A stretch of DNA of 64,000 bases from Asterias amurensis (GCF_032118995.1 NC_092651.1:13293285-13357284); one strand, 5' to 3'; counted from the first letter of the stretch, positions 1 through 18,480 are shown. Numbers and translations: made by a program. The notes: generated by a model from the sequence alone, not told the origin.

Positions 1-1049
1 GCTAACACGCATCGTTTCGTTGTGAAACGTAAAGGAATAGTAATAAATCACTTTCAAAGGCATAAAACCAAACAAACAGTCATAAAAAATCAGTAAGCAA
101 TACACAAAATATGTTGCATCCAGCTGTTTGTATTTTATTATATTGTATTTATTTTATTCCAAAACTGGAACAGACCCATAACACTAGAGAAGATTACATC
201 TGTATATAAATAACAAATAGTGAAAAATATTTGTAAGGGAGGCTTAAAGAGCAGAAGACACTAATCACACAGTTTAGTTTTCTTTTAACACCAAAAAACA
301 GCTTCATTGAAATGGTCCATCAACTGTCTTCCCTACCAAGGAACTCAATTCAACATTTTGACCAACAATAGTCTTAACATAATGTTCTCAAGGTTGTTAA
401 ATATAATGGGCAATCTACAGTGTATAGCAGAAAATTGACTTCTGTTTCTACATCAAGGTGACAATGCTGGCAATTTATATGGCTAGAGTCAAAAACCAAA
501 TCTTTCAATTAGTAGCTTGTGTGAAGAGCATCTCATACGGACAAACAAATGGCAATAAGGGTTTTAAAAACACGGGGTTAATATAACCAGAACTCAAAAG
601 TTAGTAACAAATCACATTCTGAGGTAAACGATGTTGTTCAATCATAACACATCAGTTAGCAATTATTTTAAGTTTTAGTTGACAACCAAATGTTATAAAT
701 CTTTCTTAAATCAAATAAAGTTACATTTTCCTGCGTTTACAGTAAAAAGTATGTACTCAAAAGTAAAACTCATCAAAGTGCTTTGTATGTAACTCTTGAA
801 GCTTGGTATGATAAAGAAAGTACGGGGAAACTGGTTAGCGATTGACAACTACATGTATGTAAAATCTCTTCTTGGAAGAAGTAACGGTTCTGCAATGAAC
901 CACGAATGAATTATGTCCCTTCTTCATAGAATAGAGTATCAGTGGTCACCAACAAACTTGCTTCTCCTCTTAAACAGTTTTAAAGAAGGGAAAAAGCACT
1001 GCATAAAAAGGAAGCATTGTAACTTAGCAACAAATAAAGAAAGTAGACA

Positions 1050-1190
1050 TCTGCTCTAGAATGGCAAAGGTCATGGGTTTAAATCCCACCCGAGTAAAAC
1101 GCCTGTGGACTTTTTTCACAGGACTCAACAAAGTATTGAGTATGCAGCACTTGACACCAATTGCTGAGGCCTAAACACAATTAATAACAT
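1050..1190 (+). mobile_element. 5'-truncated tRNA-derived SINE
   Basis: Shares CTGCTCTAGAAT, a B-box-like GGTTTAAATCC (1076-1086), CCACCCGAGTAA and a TTTTTTCACAGGACTC body with the better copy at 1455-1605. The A-box part is lost or degenerate. It lies in the 3' flank of the receptor-like gene. Confidence 0.7.
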
Positions 1191-1227
1191 AAACTTTCTT
1201 GTTTATTTGGGGTTAAACAGCAAACAA

Positions 1228-1304
1228 TTTACCATTGCAGGATTTGAACCACTGACCTCTGGATGAGCGTGCCGGGGTTCTATCAACTGAGCTATCTAGC
1301 CCAT
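1228..1304 (-). mobile_element. tRNA-like SINE head, different subfamily
   Basis: On the minus strand it reads GGGCTAGATAGCTCAGTTGA (A box) and GGTTCAAATCC (B box, 1240-1250), with tRNA-like spacing. The putative acceptor-stem ends do not pair, so it is not called as a functional tRNA gene. Confidence 0.55.
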
Positions 1305-1454
1305 TGTTGACGATTTCCCAATTTTGTCAACATCTTTGTTCAGGGGTGCCGAAGTGTGTTCACTGAACTGAAAGTGAATCAAAATGCTTTGTATAACAAT
1401 ATTAGTACCCGCTGCCAAAATATAGGATTTTAACTGCCTCTAGCTACCGGGCAA

Positions 1455-1605
1455 CCACGGTAGTCAAGTTGGTAAGACACTGCTCTAGAATTGCAAGGGT
1501 CGTGGGTTCGAATCCCACCCGAGTAACGATATTTTTTCACAGGACTCGGGAAAGTACTGAGTATACAGTGCTAACACATAATCGGTGTATGGGGGTAAAA
1601 ACCAA
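1455..1605 (+). mobile_element. tRNA-derived SINE
   Basis: A box TAGTCAAGTTGG at 1461-1472 and perfect B box GGTTCGAATCC at 1505-1515 form a pol III split promoter. The body runs CCACCCGAGTAA..TTTTTTCACAGGACTCGGGAAAGTACTGAGTATACAG, shared with the copy at 1050-1190, and is followed by an A-rich tail. Sense to the window, antisense to the receptor-like gene. Confidence 0.78.
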
Positions 1606-1812
1606 AAATAATAAAATTAGTTTAGTACTTTAATGAAGAGGTATGTTTCTTGTTACTGAGGGACACAAGTGTGAGCTATACAATTCATTACATTTCAGCT
1701 GATTTAAGCTCAATATACATTCAAATTTAATTAATCAAAACAAAACGTTTAGTGAAAAATATCAGCAGTACACCTTTCTTTGCATGCATTGATGATACTT
1801 TACATAAAACAA

Positions 1813-4800
1813 CTATTGCTGCTCCTCATATCCTGTCTTTTTTCCACAGCTAATGACAAATAAAACTCCATCCTGAAAAAAAAGAGAGAACAAGAATGAT
1901 GTGTGGACAAAAACAAATGCCCTGCTGAGATTAATCACATTCTTCTCGAGATATGCTTGGTCAACATTCCTTCTGATTCAGCCATAATGACCGTGGCATT
2001 TTACATGGAATCCCCGAAGACCAATCCACAAACCACCCCTTTTGCTTTAACCAAATGACTTTGACATTTACCTCTTGAGTTTTCCCTCGATAGCCCAGTT
2101 TACATAATGATACTTGTTTTGCCCTCTGTCATACACAAACAAATGAAGGAGCACAAAAAATGGAAGAATTTGTTTGACTTTTTGTACTAGAATTGTAATG
2201 TCGGACTTATGGGCACATGTTAGCAGTTGTGATTGGTCAATTTAGTGAGTCGTGTGCTTAATAGATTTCTCTATTAAACCCTACCACCGACGTCAATATG
2301 GCTATTGTCCGCTTGAAATGCACTTTAATAACAATCTTTAAGTATTGTAATTGTGCCATATAATTGTATTTAAAACACAGTTTTATTAAATCAATTGCGC
2401 AGCCAAGATGATTTTGATGGTTATGTAAGTGAATTGGTCAGTAGTTACTTTCAAACAGTGATGTTTGGCTAATGTAAAGCTCAATGATTAATTTCAATGA
2501 GTCGTTTTCCAACATACCTTAATATTTCCAGGTACTCCTACCCACATTTCATAATTGGGGATAATTTCTGTCCCCTGAGCATGGCGTCCAAATCTCAAGA
2601 ATAAAGCACCACCGACAAAATAGGCCACAACCAATAAAGAAAACCTGAAATTAACATTGAAGATAAAACTAAAAAATCTTCAAATAAGGGTAAACTTAAT
2701 GTATTAGTGGTCCATGAAATAGTTTGGTTTTTTTAATTAAAGAGTCAATTTAAACAAGATAACAACACAACTATTCAAGATTGCAGGAAGCAAAAAGTAG
2801 TAGGGTCTACATGGAGGTTTTTTATTGTTTAAGTACAAAATTTGCAACATTATGAGTTTGAAATTTCAATGACATTATCGCACCATTATTGCACCTTCAA
2901 GTTAGGGTAAACTTTAAGCATTTAGATTGAAAGAAATTTTGAAAATGCACGAGATAATTTTAAAAGATAACAACACTACTATTGAAGACTACCATGCAAT
3001 CTTGAACAGTTCTGTTATCTTTTTGAATTGTTGTGCATTAAGAAAAGACAACGGTACAGTCAAGTCTGCTTGGTGATTTGAGTACAAATCTTGGCACATT
3101 TGAATATGAACATTTTATGGAAGGCAGGGGAGGAAATTACTTTGAAATTTGGAACTTACAGGATGCATAGAATCGAACCAGGACTTATTCCAGAGGCTGG
3201 AGGTGGAGGTGGTGATGTACCACATGTTCCTGGGCAAGCACACTTTGTTGTCAGTGTAAAAAGCTGGGGAAGGAATATTTGTATATTTGTCATTATAATG
3301 GAACATAATATCACCATAATCTACAAAATAAATCATTGCTTTTAAATCATGTTGTCTTTACACTTTCAAAAGAGGTGTCTTAAAAATACAAACAAACAGA
3401 AATATGATTCTTTAACAGCGGATATAGTACACAAATAATGAGTATTTAGGGTCATTAACCAATGGCCAATTTAACCAAAACAGTTGGTTACAACCATCAA
3501 ATGCATCCCTGGAAGTGTGACTTTATATTGGATATTTTAATTAGTCCAATGGTTGATCCATTCTATATTAGAGACATACGCATATCATGCAATCAAATTT
3601 CTCTTTGATCTTGTAATATGTCTAGGGTTATCATGTAAAAGTGTGACTCATAAAGTGGATTGCGTCAAAGTACATTCAATTTGACTACCTAGTGCCAAGT
3701 GCAATACAAGCGCCATAAAAGCTCTCAAAAGTTGTTAACAATGTGCAGAGCAGTCGCTTTTGGTTAGCCAATCAGCGTTGTTTTTCGATACCTCATACTT
3801 CCCATGGTAGTGAGGTGTAAATGGGTCTCTCCCCAAGATTTGCTTACAGACCCTTTTTATTTTTTTCTTCTCAATAAATCTATTCTTATGACATTGACTT
3901 ACATATAAGGCTTGAAATCCATCTTGTCCTCGACGTTCCAACTTTGGAACATCTGCAGTATGATCACACGATAAGTAGACATGTGATGTCCTGCAAAGAA
4001 ATAAAGTAATCACTAAAACTGGGCTTGAATTGATTAGGTATTTACTTTGAAAAGAACTGATGGCATTTTGATCAGTATGCTCTGATCGTCTTCAGGAGAA
4101 GGCTGCACTCTGTTGCTAGATTCTGCAGAATTGATTCTTGATTAACTGATTGATTCTTCATTAACTGTTTGCTACTTTGTTTTTATGAATAAGTATTTGT
4201 GACGAAAAAAAATTACGCATGTTTAGTTATAAATATGTTACTTGCCTTTTTGTTCCACCTTCATCAGTGTGAGAATACTCAATGTAAATACCCTCCGTAT
4301 CGCTCATCCAACTTGCAGTTGCATCTCCAACATTAAAGATTTCTGTAGTCGTGCCCAGATAACGTTGGCAAACCTGCAGTAAACATCACAGAGAAAAGCC
4401 CAGGCTATTATAATAACCTCGATAATAATAATAATAATAATGGACCGTTTTTATATAGCGCTTTTCACGCCCGAGGGGTGTCTCAAAGGGCTTCCGACAT
4501 TATTACCCCTGGTCACTGGGCCATAAATCATTCCTTAAACCATCTCAGCTCCCTGGGGAGTATACAGCCTGTGCGCAATATATGCGCTACTCGGCTAAAT
4601 CAATTACAATCAATGGAGAGAAGCAATTGTAGTTAAGTGTCTTGCTCAGGGACACAAGTGTCACGACCCGGATTCGAACCCACACTCTGCTGAACAGAAG
4701 CATCAGAGCTTGAGTTCGGTGCTCTTATCCACTCGGCCACGACACCCCACATGATAATATTGTCAGGTACTCAGGATTACAGTGTTGAAGTTGAGACCTT

Positions 4801-6341
4801 AATTACAGCTGTACATGTTTGCCATTAAGCATCATATAATTAACCTGTGACCAACATTGGTTACTGTCTAAGGCTTTTTTTGCCATTTGTGTCACCCAAA
4901 ATATATGAAATAAAAAACCTGTGAAAGTTTAAGCTCAACTGGTCAAACGAGTCGCAAACAAATATTGGGGGAAAAAATCATTCCTCTGTTACCCATTTCT
5001 CAAAACTCATAATGAATTTCAGGAAAATATATTTCAAGGCAAGTTTCCCCCATGACATGGATGTTTATACCAGATAAGTTATGTGTGAATATGTGAACAT
5101 TATTTTCACACCCTTTAAAGTGAACTTCATGAATGCTGACAGTTTTAGTAATACATAGTTACTGTTCCAAAATAATTAAACAAGACACAGATTGGTACAG
5201 GGTTTACTTCCAACATTGTGTAAATAATGAAACAAGCCTTCAGGGGGGGCTGTCACCAATAATGGCCTGGAAATCACCAGCAACAAAGCAATCAAACCAT
5301 TACAGTTAACATACAGTTATAGCGTGTCATGGCTGAGTGGTTTAGAGCACCCAAAATTGAGTGTTGGTGGTTAAGTTGCGTGTCCTCACCAAGGGGTATA
5401 AATGGGTACCTGTGAGGGTAGTGGTTGATATTGCATTTGAAAAGGCATTTGGAGCGCCACAGCCCAGGGTTGAATACTCCACTGTGGTGTCCACAGAAAG
5501 CCGAGAAAGATAGGAACGTTATTGGCCTAGTCTGCCTTATGACCTGGGCACTAATGCAAAGCCCATCGATACATAATTGATATGAAAGACATCACATGAA
5601 CTATATTCCAACTTTGAATGATAAGCAAAATGAAAATGGCAACATTTGATTATCTTGCATGGGGTTTAACAAATACAGCAATTGTACTCACTACAGCATT
5701 GTTGCACCGACCTGACCCATCTGAGAATGGATAACATGGATTGTACGCATACTCCCATCCTGCACTTGCAGGTCCTAGTTCATAAGGAAACCTGCATTAA
5801 AAAAATAAAAACATAAATAAATACAAGTTAATCAGGGGCTTGGGCTTTCAAAGAAATACAAAAAGCTAAAAACTGTCACAGCAACATATGTACAACCAGA
5901 CAAAAAAAATATTACTAAATACAATATTAAAATTTCAATTCAGTTAGCGTATATTTCATTCATGTAATTTAATATTAGCAATCACCATTAAGTTGATATG
6001 CTTATTTTAAAACTGCATTAAATACAAAGTTTAAACAAGTTTGAGTTGGAACTCTTTAAACATATACAACAGAACAACTATGAAGAAAGGTGTTTTAGAG
6101 TTTACTCCATAATTCAGTACCAAGTTACAAAGAACCATTTTATCCTCTTATGAAAATGATCATAATACCTATTGCCTTACCTTGGTGCCCGGGAGTCTGG
6201 ATAGCCCAGAGACTCAAGGTTGATTTGTTTACCATTAATGCTACAGGAACAGTCATCAACCCTTGCGCAGGATTGTGCACCAACAACGACTGAATACACC
6301 ACGCATAATAAGACTGCGAGAAAGCTAGAAGAAAAAGTCAT
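1813..6341 (-). CDS. Mannose-6-phosphate receptor / ATG27-like single-pass membrane protein
   Basis: Seven coding exons on the minus strand: 6341-6181, 5791-5692, 4373-4246, 3990-3903, 3263-3160, 2644-2518, 1872-1813. They sum to 768 nt (255 residues plus TAG) with every phase matching. Residues 1-23 (MTFSSSFLAVLLCVVYSVVV...) form a signal peptide. The lumenal part has paired cysteines (CARVDDCSCSINGKQINLESL, WEYAYNPC, RCNN, VCQRYLG, YLSCD, TTKCACPGTCGT) typical of MRH-type receptor-like folds. A proline run (177-181) precedes one membrane segment (about 188-210). The cytosolic tail of about 45 residues contains EIIPNYEMW and ends GYEEQQ. The family sorts cargo or membrane between Golgi, endosomes and lysosomes. 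I chose the ATG at 6339-6341 because it begins the signal peptide. Intron 3 uses a GC donor. Mannose-6-phosphate binding is not shown; an ATG27-like trafficking role is equally possible. Confidence 0.87.
4421..4746 (-). mobile_element. Full-length tRNA-derived SINE with (ATT)n tail, in intron 2 of the receptor-like gene
   Basis: Read on the minus strand, the head has A box TGGCCGAGTGG (around 4730-4740) and B box GGTTCGAATCC (4670-4680), then the body GTGACACTTGTGTCCCTGAG, CAAGACACTTAA, GAGATGGTTTAAGGAATGA, GAAAAGCGCTATATAAA and an ATT-repeat tail (4421-4441). The same body occurs on the plus strand at 25004-25260, and its tail junction at about 16543-16575, so it is a dispersed family in this genome. 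Confidence 0.85.
5324..5575 (+). mobile_element. Diverged tRNA-derived SINE
   Basis: Begins TGTCATGGCTGAGTGGTTTA, a leucine/serine-tRNA-like A box, followed by a body with TATAAATGGGTACCTG and GGCGCCACAG-like words. The B box is decayed. It lies in an intron of the minus-strand receptor-like gene. Confidence 0.6.
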
Positions 6342-9266
6342 TATTTCACAGCTAAGGAATAAAAACAGCACAACGTGTCAAGTCTGAACAGACTACAAAG
6401 GGGGAGTGAACATGACATTGTACTCTGAACTTTACTACATCACCTTTTACTTCTTTACATGGCTGCTGGGTAGTTGTATTTATTTACTCAAAGATATGTT
6501 GATTCTGGTGGGGATTTTTTTGTATAAAATCAAAGTTCACTGCTTTGACACAATGTCCACATGGTATTTGTGATATTGTGTGCACTTTGAGATTATTGCA
6601 GAATTCAGAGGGTAATTTGAATACACGTACATGTGTGCATATTGCAGTTCCAGTCATTGTTTACTTTCTTTCAGATGTAAATAGAACACAACAATAACAA
6701 ATATTTACTCACATATTAAACTGATCTGCAGAAGACAAAGGTCAGTCATGTTGGTCCAGAAAACAGCTCCACCATTCTCGCCAAACCTTCATAATAAAAC
6801 AATCTTCCACTCAAATGAAAGTGTTTAAAAGTGAAGATTTTATAAATAAGGATCCACATAAAAAAGCACTGGACACTTTTGGTAATATGACTCACAATAT
6901 TATCATAAAAACTTACTTGGCACATATGCAAAGGAGAGCTGTTGATACTATACATATTGTGAAACGACTCCCTCTGGAGTTAATACCTCATTTTTTGAGA
7001 AAGATGCAATTTCTCACTAAAATATTTGAATCTGAAAAAGACTTCAGGCTTGAAGCCTTTGTTTCAGGCACTTGAAAACTTACACAATTTTGCGACAATT
7101 TGTTTTTTCTTTCATTTTCTTTCTTGCACTTCGATGACCAATTGAGCCCAAATTTTGTTAGATTTGTTATGTTGAGATACACCAAACCTGTTCAGTGCCT
7201 TAAACTATAAAAACATATCCTACCAATGACAGCCCTGTGACATGATGTACATGTATATGTAGGTCTACCAGGACACACCCATCTTGTGTTCAAAGACAAA
7301 ATAACTCTTCAAAATTTGCATTTGTTTTTCCAGTGTGTTTAACTTATTTCATAAATTTCAACGCTTTACATTATTTATGTATAAAAATAGTTTTAAATAC
7401 TTTCAAAGCTCCTTTGAACAACTTTATAAAATACAATAAATGTGCAACATCATGGAGTTCCATCTGCTTCTTTATCTTTTCTTAAACCAACTTCACTTAA
7501 TGGGAGGGTATACCTGTGGATGTTTCTCAAAAACAAAAGTGACCATAACTATCTTACTCGGTAAGCAGCACTTTAGCTGTTGATAATGTACATATAACAT
7601 TTGTATAAACGATTCCATTCTAAGGAATAAAGTTTTTGAGAAAGGGATTTACAAAAATGTTCAATCAGAGAAACACTTCATGCAGAAACTTTTCTCAAAT
7701 GATGTATTCCATTTAAGGATCGTTCTTCCTGCAGGGAAATAACGGCTTCGAATTCTCTGCGCCATTTAAAAAAACTCAAAGCTTACCATGAAACAAGTTT
7801 ATAAAACGCTGCCTTTATAGACCATGTGACATTTGTTTGCAATAAGTGTGACCTTGCACATTCCTTGGATTTTCTGGCAGACATTCCTTGGATTTTCTGG
7901 CAGGCAATATACTGCACTGATCATATGGGAAAAATTGCATTTTGTGTCATAATTTCCACATAAATAAAACCCAAGAGTTAAGTTTTGAGATGTGCCCCCT
8001 TTCATCATATCAAAGTTGATTCCTCCATGATAGGATTTAGACAGTGCAATTTCCATAAAATATAAGATTCCATTGAGCTTTGTACAAATCTTGCCTGCAG
8101 GAAGTCCAGGCTCTGTGGCTCTTTTGTAAACCTTGTGATGTCACAGGTCACATCGTCTATACAAACCAAGTTAAAGAAAAAACTGAGCATCAAGGGGTCC
8201 ATATGTACATGCACATTGCCACTTAAGAGAACTAATTATTAAACAGTGTTAAATTGCATCTTTTGTTGGTGAAAACCTGCACTTACAAAAAGATACGTTT
8301 GAGCAAAAACTTACAATGTAATGTTGAGCAAAGTATTCTGGCTTGCTCGTTTCGTACTTCATTTAATGGACATTTTAAATTAATCAAAACGCTAATCTTA
8401 AAGTGGAGTGAGATTCGTCATGAGTGCGAGGTTCGACATGGGGGAAGTCAATGGGCAATCTCAACAAACCCGTAAAATAACTACCCCAAAAATGGTTTTG
8501 AATAAAACTTTTCAACTGCTTCACCTCTCTGTGAACATATTTTTTACTGTTGGCTGTTAACCAGTTATGACCGGAATACATGTCTGCACACACAACCTTT
8601 TCGGACACATGACCAGAAATCAAGTAAATCCACCTTTGCATACAATCGGAATACTGGACTAGGCCTGGAAAATCTGTTGAATCGCGGCATGCACTCACTG
8701 TGCAATACTCTGTTTCCCCAATACAAATTGGGACAAGGGGTACAGGAGTTCTTGCTGAAAATCTCCTTTTTTTCCAGGGGTTACTGTGCCGTCCGATTCT
8801 AGACCGTCATCCTTTTGTTGTAAAAACAAAAATTACGATAGATTGACAGGCTGCCAAATTTTTGTTTTGTTTGGCATTTCATAATAATGGGACGCAAGTC
8901 CAAGTGACCCCAGACTGCAGCATAACATGCCCGATTATTGGCCATGGCTTAACACAGCCAAGGGTTTTGTGATTAACAGTGACTACATCCATACTTTCCA
9001 TAGTCAGGGAAACAGGTTGGTTCGAAATTTCAGACAAATAATCATGTCCCTGAACAAGGAAAATTTTCAGAAATCCCATTGCTTATGGTTAAGTAGCGTA
9101 TGCCCGGTCTTTTTTGTGGCAACAAAATATCTTGGGGTTTTTTTTCAACAAAAGTCCTGGTGAAGCAGAGAGAGTCAGAACAGTCCCCTTATATCAGAGC
9201 ATCACTACTGGGTACAGGGAACCAGACAATGCTGGTTGAGGGTCTACATGAATGAGTCATGTACGA
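6342..9266. other. Spacer between the receptor-like gene and TMEM185
   Basis: No coding exon recognised. It holds the 5' flank and promoter of the receptor-like gene (next to 6341) and the 3' UTR/flank of TMEM185 (just below 9267). The only repeat I can name is the decayed TTAA element at 6861-7204. Confidence 0.45.
6861..7204. mobile_element. Degraded TTAA-type MITE (AGGCACTGG family)
   Basis: Left end AGCACTGGACACTTTTGGTA, right end CAGTGCCTTAA. The interior shares GCTGTTGATACTATACATATTGTGA, CTCCCTCTGGAGTTAA-like and TGTTGAGATACACC words with the copies at 17991, 28728, 39588 and 56758. The terminal TTAA is partly lost, so this is an old copy. Confidence 0.7.
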
Positions 9267-14879
<5,613 letters not shown>

Positions 14880-15311
14880 TTCCGCCTATTATAAAATTCA
14901 CAACCTGCAATAAAATGTCAAATTAATACGACTTTACCCTGTGAAAAGATCCAAAACTTCCAGCGCTATTTTACACGCAAAGTCATGAGTCGCATACCTG
15001 AACGTGCAAAACAATGCAGCTGTGTAACATATAGTAAGTTTTACAAAGAGTATGAGGGGACCCGTCCCCGACTATTTTCACTATTTCTACTATACCCTGC
15101 AAGATATGTTAACAAAAATTTTACCACACAGGCGAAGTAGGATTCTACACTACTCATTGACCTCTGTGCTTTCTGCTCTACTCCATATTATAGTACTGTA
15201 CAAAACCAATGATTGCTAAAACCAACGGAGGGCTAGATAGGGCGCCCTCTGCCTTGTTAATCATGGATCATTATAATGTGTTTGCAGAATAACATGAGTT
15301 TTTATGACGTA

Positions 15312-16347
15312 AGTGTCAGAGAATGCTACACAATGTTAAAGCAATAGGGCCAGAATCTACACAGTGCTAAAGCATAGGGGAAGAATCCTACACAATGCTG
15401 AAACATAGGGGAAGAATCCTACACAGTGCTGAAGCATAGGGACAGAATCCTACACAGTGCTGAAGCATAGGGGAAGAATCCTACTCAATGCTAAAGCATA
15501 GGGCCAGAATCCTACACAGTGCTTAAGCATAGGGACAGAATCCTACACAGTGCTAAAGCATAGGGCCAGAATCCTACTCAATGCTAAAGCATAGGGACAG
15601 AATCCTACTCAATGCTTAAGCATAGGGACAGAATCCTACACAGTGCTAAAGCATAGGGCCAGAATCCTACTCAATGCTAAAGCATAGGGACAGAATCCTA
15701 CTCAATGCTTAAGCATAGGGACAGAATCCTACTCAATGCTAAAGCATAGGGACAGAATCCTACTCAATGCTTAAGCATAGGGACAGAATCCTACACAGTG
15801 CTAAAGCATAGGGCCAGAATCCTACTCAATGCTAAAGCATAGGGCCAGAATCCTACTCAATGCTAAAGCATAGGGCCAGAATCCTACACAGTGCTTAAGC
15901 ATAGGGACAGAATCCTACACAGTGCTAAAGCATATGGCCAGAATACTACTCAATGTTAAAGCATAGGGCCAGAATCCTACTCAATGCTAAAGCATAGGGA
16001 CAGAATCCTACTCAATGCTAAAGCATAGGGACAGAATCCTACTCAATGCTTAAGCATAGGGACAGAATCCTACACAGTGCTTAAGCATAGGGCCAGAATC
16101 CTACTCAATGCTTAAGCATAGGGACAGAATCCTACTCAATGCTAAAGCATAGGGCCAGAATCCTACTCAATGCTAAAGCATAGGGACAGAATCCTACTCA
16201 ATGCTTAAGCATAGGGACAGAATCCTACTCAATGCTAAAGCATAGGGCCAGAATCCTACTCAATGCTAAAGCATAGGGACAGAATCCTACTCAATGCTAA
16301 AGCATAGGGCCAGAATCCTACTCAATGCTAAACCATAGGGCCAGAAT
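15312..16347. repeat. 31-bp minisatellite, about 33 units
   Basis: A head-to-tail array with period 31 (TGCTAAAGCATAGGGACAGA plus ATCCTACTCAA). Units differ at a few recurrent dimorphic positions: ACACAGTG/ACTCAATG, CTAAAG/CTTAAG and GGGAC/GGGCC, with an older GGGGAAG variant at the left end. Edge units are diverged and the centre is homogenised, as in an actively turning-over VNTR. It starts about 430 bp upstream of the TMEM185 ATG. Confidence 0.97.
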
Positions 16348-16542
16348 AACGCATTAAAGAGGAAGAACCTTAATCAATGCAATGCAAATTAAAGTTGACA
16401 AAATTAACTCAATTTAATATAAAACAGGTTTATTGAAAAAATCCATCGCAATTACAAAACTGAGTTCCACATATTAATGTCAAATAATCACATAAAAAAC
16501 AAATTTTAAGGTTGCGTTTAACCATAGAGCTATACATATTGA

Positions 16543-16575
16543 ATAATAATAATCTACATTTATATAGCGCTAACT
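16543..16575 (-). mobile_element. SINE 3'-tail remnant
   Basis: AATAATAATAATCTACATTTATATAGCGCT matches, inverted, the GCGCTATATAAA..ATT-tail junction of the SINE at 4421-4746. Confidence 0.5.
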
Positions 16576-17544
16576 TGCTCTGTGTTTTGAAGCCACCCTG
16601 GGAACAGACATGTTTGATGTGTTGCATGACTATGACATGATTTTAATTCACATTGACGCTTTTTTTTTTTAATTCGGCGTGTGCGCTTTCCTTCGCAACT
16701 GCCCATTACATCTGTCTGCACTACGAAAACTTAAAATAGTATACATGCCTTTTAAACATGACGCAAATGACGCTCGCAGTTTGGACACTCATCAGCAGAT
16801 TGTGCGTTTACATTTGCTGCATCTTTTGGTTCGATGACACATAGAAAATAACAAATGCACTATCATGCAAATAGCCGTACAATTGCCGTACAAATTATCA
16901 AGCTTTTTTGTATTCGTTTGTACATGAACATTTGATGCGCCCACACGGCTTCAAAACTTTATTGCGTGTATAATGGGGTGTTAGCACTCTAGTTACATCA
17001 ATATATATAGCTCTATGCATTTAGCAGAAATCTGTCATAATAATAGAAAGTGCTTCCAACTTTGAAATTGTTTTGAAACCTTTTTCTTGTGAGAAAATTG
17101 TCTGACCAAGGTCCCATTATGGGTGAGCATTCATTGCTCACTCAAAGTTATGTCTCCCAAAAACCGTTTTTGTGTGAAAATGTATTGAACATTTTAAACA
17201 ACAGTTTGTGAGAAGTAATTTGTTTGCCAAGCAAGTGTGTTTAACAACATTTTGTTGCAATTCCATGGAAGCTAAAGATTGACAGCCACTGTTGAACAAT
17301 GGCAAAAGACCATCACTTGCTACAAACTTAAATCTCCTGCCATGTGTCATTCACATGTTCACTGCAGGATTACAGGGCACATCTCTTGAATGTCACATAA
17401 TGCAGGTTTCTGTCACCAATTACTTTCTACTAGAGAGGCATATAAAGATTTTGAGATGTTAATAACACAATGACACTATGAAAAGCATTGTATGGAATAG
17501 AGATTTAAAAAGCATTCATAAATACCCCAGACAGTTTCTCTACT

Positions 17545-17570
17545 CCTATTGGTGGAGAGCGCGTCACGTG
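17545..17570. promoter_or_regulatory. CCAAT and GTCACGTG E-box cluster
   Basis: CTATTGG (inverted CCAAT box) about 15 bases before GCGTCACGTGGGGG, in a locally GC-richer patch. It could be a distal regulatory element in the divergent TMEM185/VMA21 spacer. Motif-level evidence only. Confidence 0.25.
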
Positions 17571-17990
17571 GGGGTGTTTAAATGGTTGATAATGACCAGT
17601 GTTTTTAACTGGCTGGCCTCTGCACAAGATTATCACGCAAAATGCAATTCATACTAGCTATTAGAAACAGCCCTTAATCTACTTCTAAGTGCGTGCACGT
17701 AATCTATTTCTAAGCTTGCGCGCGTACACACAACCCACGCACAACAGACTCTCCACAAAGGTTTTGAAAAAAATATTTCAAAACTCAAATTTTAAACGGT
17801 CAAAGTGTCTGTACATGTAATTGTATTTTTGTAATGTTTAAAACAAAAGGGCATTTATGATTCCGAATAAAAAAGTAGTGACTCATTCTTAAATGTCCGT
17901 TTAAACCTTGCAGGGTCATTGCCATGCGCTCAATACCCTCAACCAAGCCGATCACATGTAACAACCTGTCGCTACCTTTTTATTCCCTTA

Positions 17991-18323
17991 TTAAAGGCAC
18001 TGAACACTATTGGTAATTAACTTGGTAACAGGTAATGGTGAGCTGTTGATAGTATAAAACATTGTGAGAAATGGCTCCCTCTGAAAAAACGTAGTTTGTG
18101 AGAAGAACAAAAATTTCTCACTCAAATATTTGATTGACTTCAAGCTCGAATTTTGCATCTGAAAGCACATAACTTGAGCAACAAGGGTGTTTTTTCCTCC
18201 ATTATACTCTCGCAACTTCAACGACCGATTGAGTTCAAATTTTCACAGGTTTGTTTTTGTGTGCATTATGTTGACATACACCAAGTGAGAAGACTGGTAA
18301 CCAAAGGTGTCCAGTGCCTTTAA
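17991..18323. mobile_element. TTAA-flanked MITE, AGGCACTGG family
   Basis: Exact TTAA at both ends (17991-17994, 18320-18323). Terminal inverted repeats are AGGCACTGAACACTATTGGT and, inverted, AGGCACTGGACACC. The interior, with ACATTGTGAGAAATGGCTCC and CAACTTCAACGACCGATTGA, is shared with the other copies. Confidence 0.85.
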
Positions 18324-18480
18324 AAGTTACATTGAATGTTTTTGCATGCTTTATTATTATTATTTTCAACCATGACATTTGGTCATTGATATCAACATCC
18401 AAATAATATAAAAATGGTCTAGTAGTAGCTAGGAAACTGTTTCATGTAACATGCATTATAGTATAATGGACTATTGTTAT

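Larger units (their letters stand above)
1..1812 (-). other. 3' flank / probable 3' UTR of the receptor-like gene, SINE-rich
   Basis: No coding exon seen. This AT-rich stretch follows the TAG of the minus-strand receptor-like gene and probably includes its 3' UTR. It holds three tRNA-like SINE pieces (about 1050-1190, 1228-1304, 1455-1605). Several TTTATT words (minus-strand AATAAA), for example near 130-155, could be poly(A) signals; none can be chosen from sequence alone. Confidence 0.5.

Noticed and set aside
1228..1304. Possible functional tRNA gene (clear A and B boxes)
   Set aside because: The 5' and 3' ends do not pair as an acceptor stem, and nearby related pieces carry SINE bodies; treated as a SINE head.
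15312..16347. CRISPR-like array
   Set aside because: Units are contiguous 31-mers without unique spacers, in a eukaryotic genome; it is a minisatellite.
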